A stretch of DNA of 64,000 nt from Bacillota bacterium (GTDB lineage Bacteria; Bacillota; Clostridia; Christensenellales; SZUA-584), in the NCBI GenBank assembly GCA_023461435.1, contig JAEYLC010000010.1:248001-312000 (forward strand), read 5' to 3'. Position 1 is the first letter of the stretch, and each line of letters starts with the position of its first letter. Shown here in pieces: positions 39,088 to 48,577 of this stretch. The notes below the pieces were generated by a model, which saw only the letters and a program-made list of their open reading frames with translations, ran no database searches and was not told the DNA's origin. The translations under genes and the position numbers were made by a program.

Positions 39088-41468
39088 AACGCGAGATTAA
39101 AACGACGCTGGCGCTGGATGGTGAAAAAGAATTTAATAAGGGAATGGATGATGCACAGCGCCAGATGCGCGTTCTCGCTTCTGAAAGCAGGGCGGTCACC
39201 GCGGCGTTTCTAGACAATGAAGGATCCGTTGAAGCTCTTACGGCAAAAAATAAGGTGCTTATCAAGCAGATCGATCAGCAGCAAGAAGTGGTGGATGCTC
39301 TTACAAAGGCTGTTAGCGAAAGCGCGCAGATGTATGGTGAGGCTGATAAAAAGACAGATGGATATCGTATTAAACTGAATGATGCTGCAGCGACTCTCGA
39401 CAAAATGAAAAGCAATCTTAATGAGAATGAGCAAGAGCTCAAGCAAGCCACGGAAGCGCTTCAGGATATGGCCAAAGCCGAAGATAAGGTCGGCGATCAA
39501 GCTGATAAAATGGGAAAAAGCGTTAAGAACGCTGATGATAATACAAAAGGGTTTAAAGGGCAAATAAAAAACTTTGCTGCTGATTCCGTGAGTAACATTC
39601 TTTCTGTTACAGCGGTTGCGGCGGGTGCTGAAAAAGTTTTTCAGTTTTTGTGGAACACCGTATCGGAAGCTTCTGATTGGGCAGATGATATCCTTACCTT
39701 TTCTAATCAAATAGGCGCTACTGCGGCCGAAATACAGAAACTTGAGTATGCAAGCAAGTTTCTTGATGTAGAGGCTGACGTAATGGCAAAAGGGCAAGGA
39801 AAAGTAGTTAAAGCATTTAATGAAGCACAGACTGCCGGTAAAGACTATATTAGCATTACGGAAGAAATTACCATATCAACAAAGGATACAAACGGACAAA
39901 TTAAAGATTCAAGCGATCTTTTTGCGGATGCCGTCGATGCAATTGGATCTATGGCTAACGAAACAGAGCGCGAAGCTGCCGCTCAAGACATATTTGGAAA
40001 GTCGTACCAAGAGCTAATGCCGCTTATCAAAGCGGGCTCGGGTGCGCTAAAAAAATATGCGCAAGAAGCTGAAGATATGGGCGTTGTTGTTGAAGACAGC
40101 ACTGTTCTAGCGCTCGGAAAACTTGACGATTCGCTGGAAAGAACTAGCGCTAAAATCGAAGCAAATAAGCAAAAAATAGCTGGACATTTGGCATCAATTA
40201 CTGATTGGGCGGCTACAACATTTGCAAACCTTACTGATGTTGATGCCGCAATAGCAAATTCTATGCAATTTGGTTCTGGATTATCACATGAAGCTGCGAC
40301 GCAACTTGTAAACGATTCTACTCTTATTCAGAACGCTTTATATTTAACGGGGCTTTCAGAAGAACAGCTTGGACAACAACAGGCGTATATCTGGGTTATG
40401 ATGCAGAACCAAGGAGTGCCTGCAAATGAGCTTTATAGAAAATCGCTCGAAACAATCGCTCAGGGTATAGACGCGGCAACATACGCCACTCAGACTATGG
40501 CCACTGCGCAAGAAGAGTGGGATGCCAAGACCCAGGCAGCTTTTGATAAATACACCGCCTTAAGTGCTCAATATGAAGAAAAAGTCACATCAATGACCGA
40601 CAGACTTCTTTCGGGAATGGGAATCACTTTTGATAAATTTGATGCAAACTTGGCCACATCCCAGAAAGAGCTTAATAAGCGTTCGCAAATGCTCATTGAC
40701 AGCACTGAATCAGAAGTTGATGCGTTAACCGGCTGGGCAGATTCCATTGAAAAGCTTTCTGACCGCGGCATAAACCAAGGATTGCTTCAAGATTTATATG
40801 ATATGGGCCCCGAGGCTTACGATAGAGTACAAGCTCTCAACAACATGACCGATGAGCAGCTCACAAAGTATTCAGACCTGTATAAGCAGAAAAGCGATGT
40901 GGCGAGAGCGGCGGCAAAGAAAGCTCTCGAGCCTCTCGCAAACGATGTAAAATACGCTCTTCTTCAGGCAGAAGATGCTATTAAAGCTGAAGACGAAGCC
41001 ATGCGAAAACTTGGTGAAGACCTCGGCAAGGGCGTTGGCGATGGCATTGGCGATGCGGCTAAATATATAAAGAGTAAACTTATTTCCGATATTGAGCAGG
41101 CCATTGTAGGGGCTGAAAGAAAATATGAAATTCATTCGCCTTCTGAAGTGTCCGGAGATAGGCTTGGCGAACCCCTTGGCATCGGTGTCACTGATAAGTG
41201 GGCAGCAGCAATAAGGGCAACAACATCAGATGTTCAAGACGAAATAAACAGATCAATAAGTAAACTGGCAAATGCGACTTCTTTTATGGGCGGCGAAAAT
41301 GTTGTTTATATGAACAATTATCAGCAAAAAGCAGTTCCGCAAGTTCCAACGACTTTAAAAGTTGAATTCACAGGCCCGGTCACGTTTGCGAACGATTACG
41401 ATGTGGAAAAAGTCGCAACAAAACTCGGACGGTATCTTGCTGACGGAAAGCTTGCTAATGGAGGCTGA
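39084..41468 (+). CDS. Tape measure protein
   Basis: 794 residues. Long coiled-coil N-terminus ('KEFNKGMDDAQRQMRVLASESRAV'), a short hydrophobic patch ('NILSVTAVAAGAEKVFQFL') and the C-terminal 'HSPSEVSGDRLGEPLGIGV'. It sets tail length; at the usual 0.15 nm per residue about 120 nm is expected (inference). ATG overlaps the GT stop. Confidence 0.94.
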   Translation: MKREIKTTLALDGEKEFNKGMDDAQRQMRVLASESRAVTAAFLDNEGSVEALTAKNKVLIKQIDQQQEVVDALTKAVSESAQMYGEADKKTDGYRIKLNDAAATLDKMKSNLNENEQELKQATEALQDMAKAEDKVGDQADKMGKSVKNADDNTKGFKGQIKNFAADSVSNILSVTAVAAGAEKVFQFLWNTVSEASDWADDILTFSNQIGATAAEIQKLEYASKFLDVEADVMAKGQGKVVKAFNEAQTAGKDYISITEEITISTKDTNGQIKDSSDLFADAVDAIGSMANETEREAAAQDIFGKSYQELMPLIKAGSGALKKYAQEAEDMGVVVEDSTVLALGKLDDSLERTSAKIEANKQKIAGHLASITDWAATTFANLTDVDAAIANSMQFGSGLSHEAATQLVNDSTLIQNALYLTGLSEEQLGQQQAYIWVMMQNQGVPANELYRKSLETIAQGIDAATYATQTMATAQEEWDAKTQAAFDKYTALSAQYEEKVTSMTDRLLSGMGITFDKFDANLATSQKELNKRSQMLIDSTESEVDALTGWADSIEKLSDRGINQGLLQDLYDMGPEAYDRVQALNNMTDEQLTKYSDLYKQKSDVARAAAKKALEPLANDVKYALLQAEDAIKAEDEAMRKLGEDLGKGVGDGIGDAAKYIKSKLISDIEQAIVGAERKYEIHSPSEVSGDRLGEPLGIGVTDKWAAAIRATTSDVQDEINRSISKLANATSFMGGENVVYMNNYQQKAVPQVPTTLKVEFTGPVTFANDYDVEKVATKLGRYLADGKLANGG

Positions 41469-41469
41469 T

Positions 41470-42150
41470 ATGAATTGGATCAAGTTTAAAGATGGGCTTA
41501 GTACTGACATTGGGGTTATCGTCGAAAAGCTTATCCCTGTGCCAAGCCCTCAATTGAAATCAACAGCGTTTGAAATACCAGGCAAAGATGGAGACTTCGA
41601 AACATCAGACGATTCATACAAACCGATAAGCTATGCTGTGCCGCTAGGAATAAGCGAAAAAACAGCAGCGGCTGAAATAGCAACTTGGCTGCGCGGTTCT
41701 GGCGAGCTCGTTCTTTCTTCCATCTCTAATTTTAAATACTACGCGAGAGTAGCTAATATAGAATACGAATGGGTATCAAGAAGACTGAGGCGGGCTGTTG
41801 CAAACTTTATACTGCAGCCGTTTAAATACGAGCGCAACCCGAAGCCAATCACGCTGACAGCATCCAAAACCATCTATCATCCGGGCACGCGGTTCTCGCT
41901 GCCCACAATCAAGGTATATGGCGCAGGTACAGTGACGGTGGGCGGCTACGAGCTCACGGTAGCGGCGGCGGCCGGAGAGAACTTTGTGATTATCAACAGT
42001 GAGATTCAGGAGTGCTATTACGACTTGAGCACGCCGAGGAATGACAAAGTATCCGGTGAGTTCCCGAGGATCGATCCCGGCCCGTGTGCGGTCACGCTGG
42101 GATCCGGAATAACGCGCGTTGATATTGACGGAAATTGGCGGTGGTTTTGA
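41470..42150 (+). CDS. Distal tail protein (Dit)
   Basis: 226 residues. 'NWIKFKDGLSTDIGVIVEKL' then 'IPGKDGDFETSDDSYKPI' and 'FILQPFKYERNPKPITL' are the Dit/SPP1 gp19.1-type N-terminal ring domain and linker. The C-terminal galectin-like part follows. It forms the baseplate hub. GGAGG precedes ATG 41470. Confidence 0.9.
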   Translation: MNWIKFKDGLSTDIGVIVEKLIPVPSPQLKSTAFEIPGKDGDFETSDDSYKPISYAVPLGISEKTAAAEIATWLRGSGELVLSSISNFKYYARVANIEYEWVSRRLRRAVANFILQPFKYERNPKPITLTASKTIYHPGTRFSLPTIKVYGAGTVTVGGYELTVAAAAGENFVIINSEIQECYYDLSTPRNDKVSGEFPRIDPGPCAVTLGSGITRVDIDGNWRWF

Positions 42151-43826
42151 TGATCACAATTTATGAATCGACTCAGACGGGTGTGCCGTCGCATATGGGG
42201 CTCGGAGCTTTAACTCCGAGCTCTTGTCTTATTACGGAGGATTTAAACGGTCAATTCTCGCTGGCAATGACGCACCCGATCGACGACAACGGCAAGTGGC
42301 TGAAAATTGAGAATGGGAGGATCATTAAGGCCCCAACACACAGAGGACTGCAGCTGTTTCGTATATACAACTCTTTCCGTGATCCAGTCAGCCAAAAAAC
42401 CATCGTTGTTCAAGCGCGGCATATTTTTTATAATCTGCTTCGCAACTTCCTTGAGGATGTGCGTCCGGACTTAAAAAACGGGCAGGATTTTGGCCGATAT
42501 ATTTTGGCCGGGTGCCAAACGCCAACGGAATTTACGTTTTATTCAGATATTGCGGCAATACAAACGGCTTATTATATCCGCAAAAACCCCGTGGCGGCGT
42601 TTATCGGCACGGACGATCAGTCCTTTATTAATCGCTTCGGTTGCGGTGAAATTGAGCGAGACAATTATATCATCACCATAAATACGCGCACGGGCAGTAT
42701 AAACCGTAAAAAAATCGCCTATGCAAAGAACATTGCCGGGCTTGATATCACCGTGGATGATTCCTTGGTTGTGACGCGCGTGATGCCGACCGCGCTTGAT
42801 AAAAACAATTCTGTGATTACGACAGACGTAAAGTATTACGACAGTCCGCGGATCGGCAATTACTATGCGCCGTACTATGGCCAGTTTGATACCGGCATAC
42901 GTGTTGGGCAGGAGGTCAGCGGAACGGTGCTGTATCCGGATGACGCGAGCGCCAAAGCGGCGATGGCCACCATGGCGGCGGCATACTTTGCGGCGGGCGC
43001 TGATGTACCGAAGATTACACTCAATGTGACGTATGCCGATTTAAGCAAGACGGATCAGTATGCGCAGTATGCAGATCTGTTTTCTATCGGCCTCGGCGAT
43101 GATGTGAACGTGTACTATCCGGCACCACAGAATATTGATATCGATCAGCGCGTGATATCGGTTAAGTGGGATGCGATTGAAGATAAGATGTATAACTGTG
43201 TCATTGGTGATTTCGAGCCGAATATCGCAAAATCTGTTGTGGCGAACGATATTGATATATCTGCGCTGAAGACAAACATGGAGGGCGCGCTGCGCGAGGG
43301 CGAATCATATAACGGCATGTACGCCGATCATACAAAGGGCTACTGGACACAGCTCGAGCTCGGAGATAAAACGGTAGAGGTGCGCCACAATGGGCAAGAT
43401 GGCTTTGCTTTCTACGTTGACAATGTTTATAAAGGCGGCATCAAATTAATCAACAGTGAAGTCGGCTTTATTGGCAACATCTTGATGAACGATCCAAGCG
43501 GGGATTGCTATGCCACTATTGGATCGTTTGAAGATGGCGGAACGGTCTATAATGGCATATTTATTTATCGAAAAGTAAGCGGGTTGTTCGCGTTAATGGG
43601 GCGAATTATTGTGAATGACGAAGGCAGCATTCATATCTACTCGGCCAGTGGATCAAAACTTGTTTTGCAAAATGGCGGCGAAATATCAATGTACGACGCA
43701 AATAGGCTGCGTGGTTTTATTGGCAATGTAAGTTCTCGCTGGATTAGCCCAAACGGAAATAACGAAATAGGGGTAAATGACACGGCCGCATTTAAAAAAA
43801 TCGGCGCAGCGACTACACCGCTTTAA
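42150..43826 (+). CDS. Tail-associated protein (Tal-like, prophage endopeptidase tail family)
   Basis: 558 residues. The N-terminal 'CLITEDLNGQFSLAMTHPIDDNGKW' and 'LFRIYNSFRDPVSQKTIVVQARHIFYNLLRNF' are the Tal/gp18 hub fold. The C-terminal third is repetitive beta sequence, probably receptor-facing. No clear peptidase residues seen. TGATG overlap with Dit. Confidence 0.9.
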   Translation: MITIYESTQTGVPSHMGLGALTPSSCLITEDLNGQFSLAMTHPIDDNGKWLKIENGRIIKAPTHRGLQLFRIYNSFRDPVSQKTIVVQARHIFYNLLRNFLEDVRPDLKNGQDFGRYILAGCQTPTEFTFYSDIAAIQTAYYIRKNPVAAFIGTDDQSFINRFGCGEIERDNYIITINTRTGSINRKKIAYAKNIAGLDITVDDSLVVTRVMPTALDKNNSVITTDVKYYDSPRIGNYYAPYYGQFDTGIRVGQEVSGTVLYPDDASAKAAMATMAAAYFAAGADVPKITLNVTYADLSKTDQYAQYADLFSIGLGDDVNVYYPAPQNIDIDQRVISVKWDAIEDKMYNCVIGDFEPNIAKSVVANDIDISALKTNMEGALREGESYNGMYADHTKGYWTQLELGDKTVEVRHNGQDGFAFYVDNVYKGGIKLINSEVGFIGNILMNDPSGDCYATIGSFEDGGTVYNGIFIYRKVSGLFALMGRIIVNDEGSIHIYSASGSKLVLQNGGEISMYDANRLRGFIGNVSSRWISPNGNNEIGVNDTAAFKKIGAATTPL

Positions 43827-43835
43827 GGAGGCAGT

Positions 43836-44819
43836 ATGATTACAATCCCAATCACAATAGACGTAACTCAAAAATACACGATCCCGATTCAGCTTATGCA
43901 GTTTGACGCTGAAAAAGTGGTTTTCGATGTCACTCTGCTGAACAACTCGCTGCCCGTCGATCTCACAGCGACGATCGTCCGCTTTGTGGCTGAAAAGCCT
44001 GACCATAATCTCATTGCCAACGAATGCACTGTCACCGATGCCGAGAACGGAAAATGCACCTATGCTGTCACCACGCAGACCAGCGCAGCCGGCGGGAAGA
44101 TGAAGGCACAGTTTTGCATCACCTACGGCAGCGGCGGCCAGAAGAGCACGCAGGAGTTTATCATCGATGTGCTGCCGTCTATCGACACCACGAACGCCGA
44201 GGAGAGCACATCCGAGTTTACAGACATTCAGGCGGCACTTATTGCTGTAGCAGCATACAGTGGGCGTATTGATCAGCTTGAGGAAGATATGGCGACAGCG
44301 CAAGAAGACGTCATATCACTCGACGGACGCATGACAGCTGCGGAAATAAAAGCCTATGGCCAAGCTTACCGCACATCCGAGTTCACCGTAACAAACACTG
44401 CAACGTGGTATTCGGTAGACTTAAACGCTGGGCATGACAACCTTGTAAACGTATCCCATAGCACAACAGTAAACCCGTCAAGGGTCGCCGTTCAGGTAGA
44501 TGGCGATTACGAAATAATAGCCTCCGCATCATTTAAGCACACGGCGCCCACGGCTGCCGCCATACGGGTTTTAAAAAACGGATCCACGGAAATACGTGGA
44601 AGTGCCGTAAACGGAGTGAACGCCTCTTCTGATGCCGGACAACAAGTGTCAAGCGTCTGTCAATGTTCTCTTTCGGCAGGCGATTATATAACGCTTCAAT
44701 TTTCTGGTTCAAACGCAGGCGGGACGTCGCTTACAAGCGCCGGATATTTTGGGTCAGGTACAGTAACCAGGCCCACGGCAATGCTTATCATAAAAAGAAT
44801 CGGGTCAAAAACCCAATAA
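43836..44819 (+). CDS. BppU-like baseplate/fibre protein
   Basis: 327 residues. The N-terminal ~110 residues ('FDVTLLNNSLPVDLTATIVRFVAEKPD') are the BppU/DUF2479 Ig-like attachment domain. A short coiled coil ('IDQLEEDMATAQEDVISLDGRM') follows, then a C-terminal TNF/C1q-like beta domain ('GDYEIIASASFKH', 'SLSAGDYITLQFSGS'). Likely the receptor-binding protein. Confidence 0.87.
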   Translation: MITIPITIDVTQKYTIPIQLMQFDAEKVVFDVTLLNNSLPVDLTATIVRFVAEKPDHNLIANECTVTDAENGKCTYAVTTQTSAAGGKMKAQFCITYGSGGQKSTQEFIIDVLPSIDTTNAEESTSEFTDIQAALIAVAAYSGRIDQLEEDMATAQEDVISLDGRMTAAEIKAYGQAYRTSEFTVTNTATWYSVDLNAGHDNLVNVSHSTTVNPSRVAVQVDGDYEIIASASFKHTAPTAAAIRVLKNGSTEIRGSAVNGVNASSDAGQQVSSVCQCSLSAGDYITLQFSGSNAGGTSLTSAGYFGSGTVTRPTAMLIIKRIGSKTQ

Positions 44820-44836
44820 GAAAGTGAGGATAAATA

Positions 44837-46033
44837 ATGAATCTCTATGACATTTTAGACAACATGGCGAAGTATGCTGCTGAGCAAAAGCCGAACACCG
44901 GATATACATCGAAGGTGATCACAGCGGTGCGTGGCAAGTGCGAGCGCGGCGAATACCCGGACGGTACAAACGTTCTTGCACAAATCGCTCTGCAGTTTGA
45001 CGGCAGGGAAACGCCGGAGGACCTGACCGACATCGGTGCGGATGAAAAGCGTTCGCCTTATGGCGCGAGCTTCAGCCTTGACGGCGCGATGGACTGTATG
45101 GACTGGTACCGCAATACCATTTTAGCGGCATACGGTTTTAACTGCGGCGACAGCACTCAGCTCGCATACAACAAAAACAAGGGCAAACAGGTTCCGTGGG
45201 AAGAGCGCCGAGAGTTAGATTTGTATCTGAGCAAACTCAGTAATAAGGCCGGGCATCCGGATGCCACGCACGCCATGATGGGAATTGGCAAGCCAAAGAT
45301 GCTGCACACCACAAGTAAGTCGAATCCGCTGCGCGTGGAGGATGACACAAAGTATTCGGTTGGCACGCGCACCGGCACGGGCTGCTTCCGCATTTTGAGC
45401 GACGATCAACACAACGCGTCGATCTACAATCGGGCGGCCCATATGCTGAAACCCCAAGCGCCCGATGCGCCAATTAACGAGCATATTGTGTCAAAAGGCG
45501 ATACTCTCGGATCGATCGCGAAAAAATACGGCACAACCGCGGACATGCTTGCAGAACTGAATAATATTGCAAATCCGAATATCATCAAGTGTGGCCAGCA
45601 CATTAAGCTTCCTACACCTAAACCAGTAACGCCAAACAAGCCAACACTAAACAGGCTGCTCAAGCTGACTTATACAACAAAAGGCAGGGTCAATGTGAGG
45701 GAATCTGCTTCCCTCAGCAGCGCGCGAATCGGGACCACCAGCGGCAAAGTTACAGCGTTGTTTGGATCCGGCGATTTCATCAAGGTGCGTTATGGCTCTG
45801 GCTTTGGTTATATCCACATGTCCGTACTGACGCGCAACGAATACATGCGCGGCGATGATGTTAAAGCGCTGCAGCAGATGCTTGGCTTTGCCGAAAAAGA
45901 TTGCGACGGCGTACTTGGGCTTATTACCGCAGCGGGGATATCAGGCCGACAGGCGGCACTTGGGCTCAAGGTTGACGCTACTGTCGGCGAAATCACATGG
46001 ACAAATATCGGCGGGCAGTGGATAGGCAAATAA
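44837..46033 (+). CDS. Endolysin with LysM, SH3 and peptidoglycan-binding domains
   Basis: 398 residues. The N-terminal ~200 residues may be a diverged NlpC/P60-like cysteine peptidase: C87 in 'GAMDCMDW' and H145 in 'DATHAMMGIG' are plausible catalytic residues. Then come LysM (215-259, 'HIVSKGDTLGSIAKKYGTT'), a bacterial SH3 domain (about 275-330) and a C-terminal PG_binding_1-like segment ('GDDVKALQQMLGF'). No signal peptide, so release would be by holin. The catalytic class is uncertain. Confidence 0.85.
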   Translation: MNLYDILDNMAKYAAEQKPNTGYTSKVITAVRGKCERGEYPDGTNVLAQIALQFDGRETPEDLTDIGADEKRSPYGASFSLDGAMDCMDWYRNTILAAYGFNCGDSTQLAYNKNKGKQVPWEERRELDLYLSKLSNKAGHPDATHAMMGIGKPKMLHTTSKSNPLRVEDDTKYSVGTRTGTGCFRILSDDQHNASIYNRAAHMLKPQAPDAPINEHIVSKGDTLGSIAKKYGTTADMLAELNNIANPNIIKCGQHIKLPTPKPVTPNKPTLNRLLKLTYTTKGRVNVRESASLSSARIGTTSGKVTALFGSGDFIKVRYGSGFGYIHMSVLTRNEYMRGDDVKALQQMLGFAEKDCDGVLGLITAAGISGRQAALGLKVDATVGEITWTNIGGQWIGK

Positions 46034-46053
46034 CTCAAAGGACGGTAAATAAC

Positions 46054-46266
46054 ATGGATGATAACGAACGTGATAGCCTGCTTATCGAAACCCATGCAAT
46101 GGTGCGCGAGCTTAAGGCTTGTGTTGGCCCCATCGATGCACAAACAAAGAAAAACACTGCCGACATAGAGGAGCTTAAATTAAAGCCAGGTAAGCGATGG
46201 GATGCCGCCGTGATGGCTTTTGTGATGGGTGTCATTGGCGTTATCACCGGAAAATTTATTAAATAA
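46054..46266 (+). CDS. XhlA-like holin accessory
   Basis: 70 residues with an N-terminal coiled-coil-like helix and one C-terminal membrane helix ('AAVMAFVMGVIGVITGKFI'), the haemolysin XhlA layout. Follows the endolysin by 20 nt; lysis function from topology and position. Confidence 0.75.
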   Translation: MDDNERDSLLIETHAMVRELKACVGPIDAQTKKNTADIEELKLKPGKRWDAAVMAFVMGVIGVITGKFIK

Positions 46267-46281
46267 AAATGGAGGTATCAA

Positions 46282-46755
46282 ATGGTAAAAAAGGTATTAC
46301 TCGTTGTGTTGCTGGTCGTCATGATGATGGTCATTTTTATTCCCGTCGCTTTTGCGGCAGATGTCAGCATGGTCGGCATGGCGAGCTCGCTTGATGATGT
46401 AGCGGCGGTTGTGCTGCTGGCCATCGTGATTGAAAAAGTGGTTAACATGATCAAGGCGGCAATTAATTCTGCGGCCCCGCGCCCGCCCGGCAAACCGTGG
46501 GAACTGATATGGTTCGCCATATCATCCGGTATTGGTATTCTCGTAAGCATATGTTTCCAGGTCAACATTTTGTCATCTGTCGGGCTGTCCGGCACAACGC
46601 AATCCTCTTATATTATTGGTCAGGTCATTACAGGCATTGCGATGGGCGGCGGTAGCGGCGTTGTGCATGATTTGATTGACCGGCTAAAGATTGGAAAAGC
46701 AACGGACAAAGCTTATATTGAGCAAAGTAAAAACACTCCTGAAGATGAGAGATAG
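46282..46755 (+). CDS. Holin-like phage membrane protein
   Basis: 157 residues. Signal-like N-terminus ('LLVVLLVVMMMVIFIPVAFAA'), then three further hydrophobic segments ('VAAVVLLAIVIEKVV', 'IWFAISSGIGILVSICF', 'SSYIIGQVITGIAMGGGSG') and an acidic tail. It is the last phage gene. A shorter paralogue lies outside attR at 47286. A holin role is inferred. Confidence 0.75.
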   Translation: MVKKVLLVVLLVVMMMVIFIPVAFAADVSMVGMASSLDDVAAVVLLAIVIEKVVNMIKAAINSAAPRPPGKPWELIWFAISSGIGILVSICFQVNILSSVGLSGTTQSSYIIGQVITGIAMGGGSGVVHDLIDRLKIGKATDKAYIEQSKNTPEDER

Positions 46756-46784
46756 TGCCGAAATCCTCCGGCACTATTCGGTAG

Positions 46785-46816
46785 GCCCCGACGCAATAGT
46801 CGGGGCTTATTTTTTT
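46785..46816 (+). terminator. Late operon terminator
   Basis: A perfect 8-bp GC-rich stem (46785-46792 with 46799-46806) and a T-rich tail. Another perfect 9-bp hairpin is just upstream (46752-46777). Confidence 0.9.
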
Positions 46817-46823
46817 GCTCTTC

Positions 46824-46863
46824 GTGTGATATTTCTGTGTGATATGGACTGAAAATATCACAC
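46824..46863. repeat. Candidate integrase arm-type sites, right end
   Basis: GTGTGATAT at 46824-46832 and 46837-46845 and in inverted form at 46855-46863. A fourth copy is beside attL (8592-8600). Clustered repeats flanking the core on both sides are the expected attP arms. 46864-46981 holds no gene. Confidence 0.6.
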
Positions 46864-46981
46864 GTTTCTACATATTTTTGATGATAATATGATATGTGAT
46901 TATTACACTTCAAATTAGACTTTTAGCGAGCATGAAGCCAAAACGCCTTTATCAACAGTTATTTGCTTTATATGCTGTAAC

Positions 46982-47008
46982 GGGTTCGAGCCCCCGATCG
47001 CCCACCAA
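46982..47008 (+). other. attR core
   Basis: 27 bp identical to 8532-8558. Only the 3' part of tRNA-Lys is here; the original tRNA terminator follows at once. Confidence 0.9.
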
Positions 47009-47010
47009 GG

Positions 47011-47036
47011 AACCTCGACAATGTCGGGGTTTTTTT
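47011..47036 (+). terminator. Original terminator of the tRNA cluster
   Basis: Stem 47011-47019 with 47023-47031 (one G-U), 3-nt loop, run of T. Before integration it would directly follow tRNA-Lys. Confidence 0.8.
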
Positions 47037-47285
47037 CATGTACCGGATTACAGAACGCCGGGAGTTTATATCAACAGTTTTTTGAGTATATCTTGAGGGT
47101 AAAAAAAGCTCAGCGATTCGATAACGAAAATAACAGAATCAAACAGAAGAATATTGATTCTGTTTAATTAAAATCGCCCCAATAAGCTTATATCAATCAA
47201 GAATTCGACGCGGAGCGCATATATATCCGATAAGTCGAGAATTCAACCAAAAAGTCATAACGGTATTGAAAGCGAGGATCATTCT

Positions 47286-47612
47286 ATGGATATTCTGGTT
47301 GCTGTGACACTGCTGGCTTTAATTATCGAAAAGCTTGCCGAAGTCGTCAAAACGACCATATCGCCCGTAAAGCTGCCCGCATGGGGCTGGTTCGCAATCA
47401 CGTCCGGCATCGGCATGCTGCTCTGCATACTGTTCAATGTCGATATTTTTACCGATCTCGGATTCACCGCGCAGACGCCTGCGGCGATGGTGGTGGGGCA
47501 GATCATCACAGGCGTTGCAGCCGGGAGCGGCAGCGGCTTTGTACACGATTTGATTCACAGAATCAAGCTGGATAAGGGGCCGTCGGCGGGAGACACGGGG
47601 GACAAAAAATAA
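47286..47612 (+). CDS. Paralogue of the phage holin-like protein, outside attR
   Basis: 108 residues aligned almost end to end with the C-terminal part of the 46282 gene: both share 'IEK', 'SGIGxL', 'GQxITGxAxGxGSGxVHDLIxRxK'. It lacks the signal-like N-terminus. Being outside the attachment site, it is not part of this phage as now bounded. It may be a relic of an earlier prophage at the same tRNA, or a host gene. 47037-47285 holds only a 9-bp hairpin near 47136-47164. Confidence 0.75.
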   Translation: MDILVAVTLLALIIEKLAEVVKTTISPVKLPAWGWFAITSGIGMLLCILFNVDIFTDLGFTAQTPAAMVVGQIITGVAAGSGSGFVHDLIHRIKLDKGPSAGDTGDKK

Positions 47613-47646
47613 CGATACGGTTTCCCATTCAATGCGCGCAGTGTAA

Positions 47647-48549
47647 TTAAAGCGGAGGGAAACAGCCGGAATGGAGTCTGTGCCCCAAACTGCTATTGCG
47701 TTTTTTGGAGACTGGAATAAATAAACGGTCCAAGACCGCCACCCAGGCACAGTAACCCAGGATGTCAAGCAGGGCTGCAATAATGAACCAGCCTTCTTTG
47801 ACTTTCATAAAACCGATGGCATAAAGCCAATATTGCACACAAAAAAGTATAGGTAAAACGAGTACTTTCCAGCAAGGGCGGGCTTTAACTCTTCGCAAAA
47901 TTATAAATATGAGCACCAGCGCAGGGCCGTACAGCAGCGATCCGTAAAGATGGTTGCTCACAATCTGATTGCTGACAGGAAGTATAAACATTTGAATGCC
48001 TGCCAGATTTAAAGTCGTGATAATGCTGTTGCCCCCGGTTGCAAAAGCCGCCAGAAACAGGGACGCGTTTGTGAGCAGCTGCTGGCTCTTGTTTTCCAGC
48101 AGCAGCGCATACCATTTGGAAATCAAAAGACTGTACATAAAAAAACCGGCAAGCGTGAAAATCGATAAATACCAGTTGTGTGTATAGATGCCTATGTGGG
48201 TAAAGTACAGGTCGATCAGATAATACGCAATTGAGAACCCTATACGCCAATAGAACGGCAGCCCGTAAACGCAGATCAGGACGGCTGAAGATGATACGGA
48301 AAACTGTGAAAAGAAATTACCAATGATCGAATCCTGAATCTTATCTTGGGCAATGAGCGGCTGGTAAGTGTATGCCTTCAGCCCGAACATCAATACGACT
48401 TCAAGCGCATAGGTGAGCCCGAGCACGGCTGCCCAGAAGGCAAAGGCGGTCTTGCGGCTGCGTGACTTAATAAAAATCATGAACAGAGAGACGGCGCTCG
48501 TTAAGCCAAGCAGTATATACCAGATTGTATTTTGCCAAAAGTTCGCCAT
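47647..48549 (-). CDS. Hypothetical multi-pass membrane protein
   Basis: 300 residues with about eight membrane helices ('TIWYILLGLTSAVSLFMIF', 'WRIGFSIAYYLIDLYF', 'IIAALLDILGYCAWVAVL'). No family recognised. Reads leftward with the gene at 48578 (28-nt gap), so they probably form a unit. Confidence 0.75.
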   Translation of the reverse strand: MANFWQNTIWYILLGLTSAVSLFMIFIKSRSRKTAFAFWAAVLGLTYALEVVLMFGLKAYTYQPLIAQDKIQDSIIGNFFSQFSVSSSAVLICVYGLPFYWRIGFSIAYYLIDLYFTHIGIYTHNWYLSIFTLAGFFMYSLLISKWYALLLENKSQQLLTNASLFLAAFATGGNSIITTLNLAGIQMFILPVSNQIVSNHLYGSLLYGPALVLIFIILRRVKARPCWKVLVLPILFCVQYWLYAIGFMKVKEGWFIIAALLDILGYCAWVAVLDRLFIPVSKKRNSSLGHRLHSGCFPPL

Positions 48550-48577
48550 CTCGTGCGCCTGCAGTCATGTTGATCTC

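Larger units (their letters stand above)
8532..47008. mobile_element. Integrated siphovirus prophage with HK97-like head genes
   Basis: About 38.5 kb lie between two copies of a 27-bp tRNA-Lys-derived core. The contents are integrase, repressor, early operon, replication, packaging, head, tail, lysis and holin-like genes. All main structural modules are present in the standard order without visible breaks, so the element may still be inducible. The order and non-contractile tail genes (tape measure, Dit, Tal, BppU-like, no sheath) indicate a siphovirus. The leftward lysogeny block and rightward lytic block meet at 10951-11064. Confidence 0.95.
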
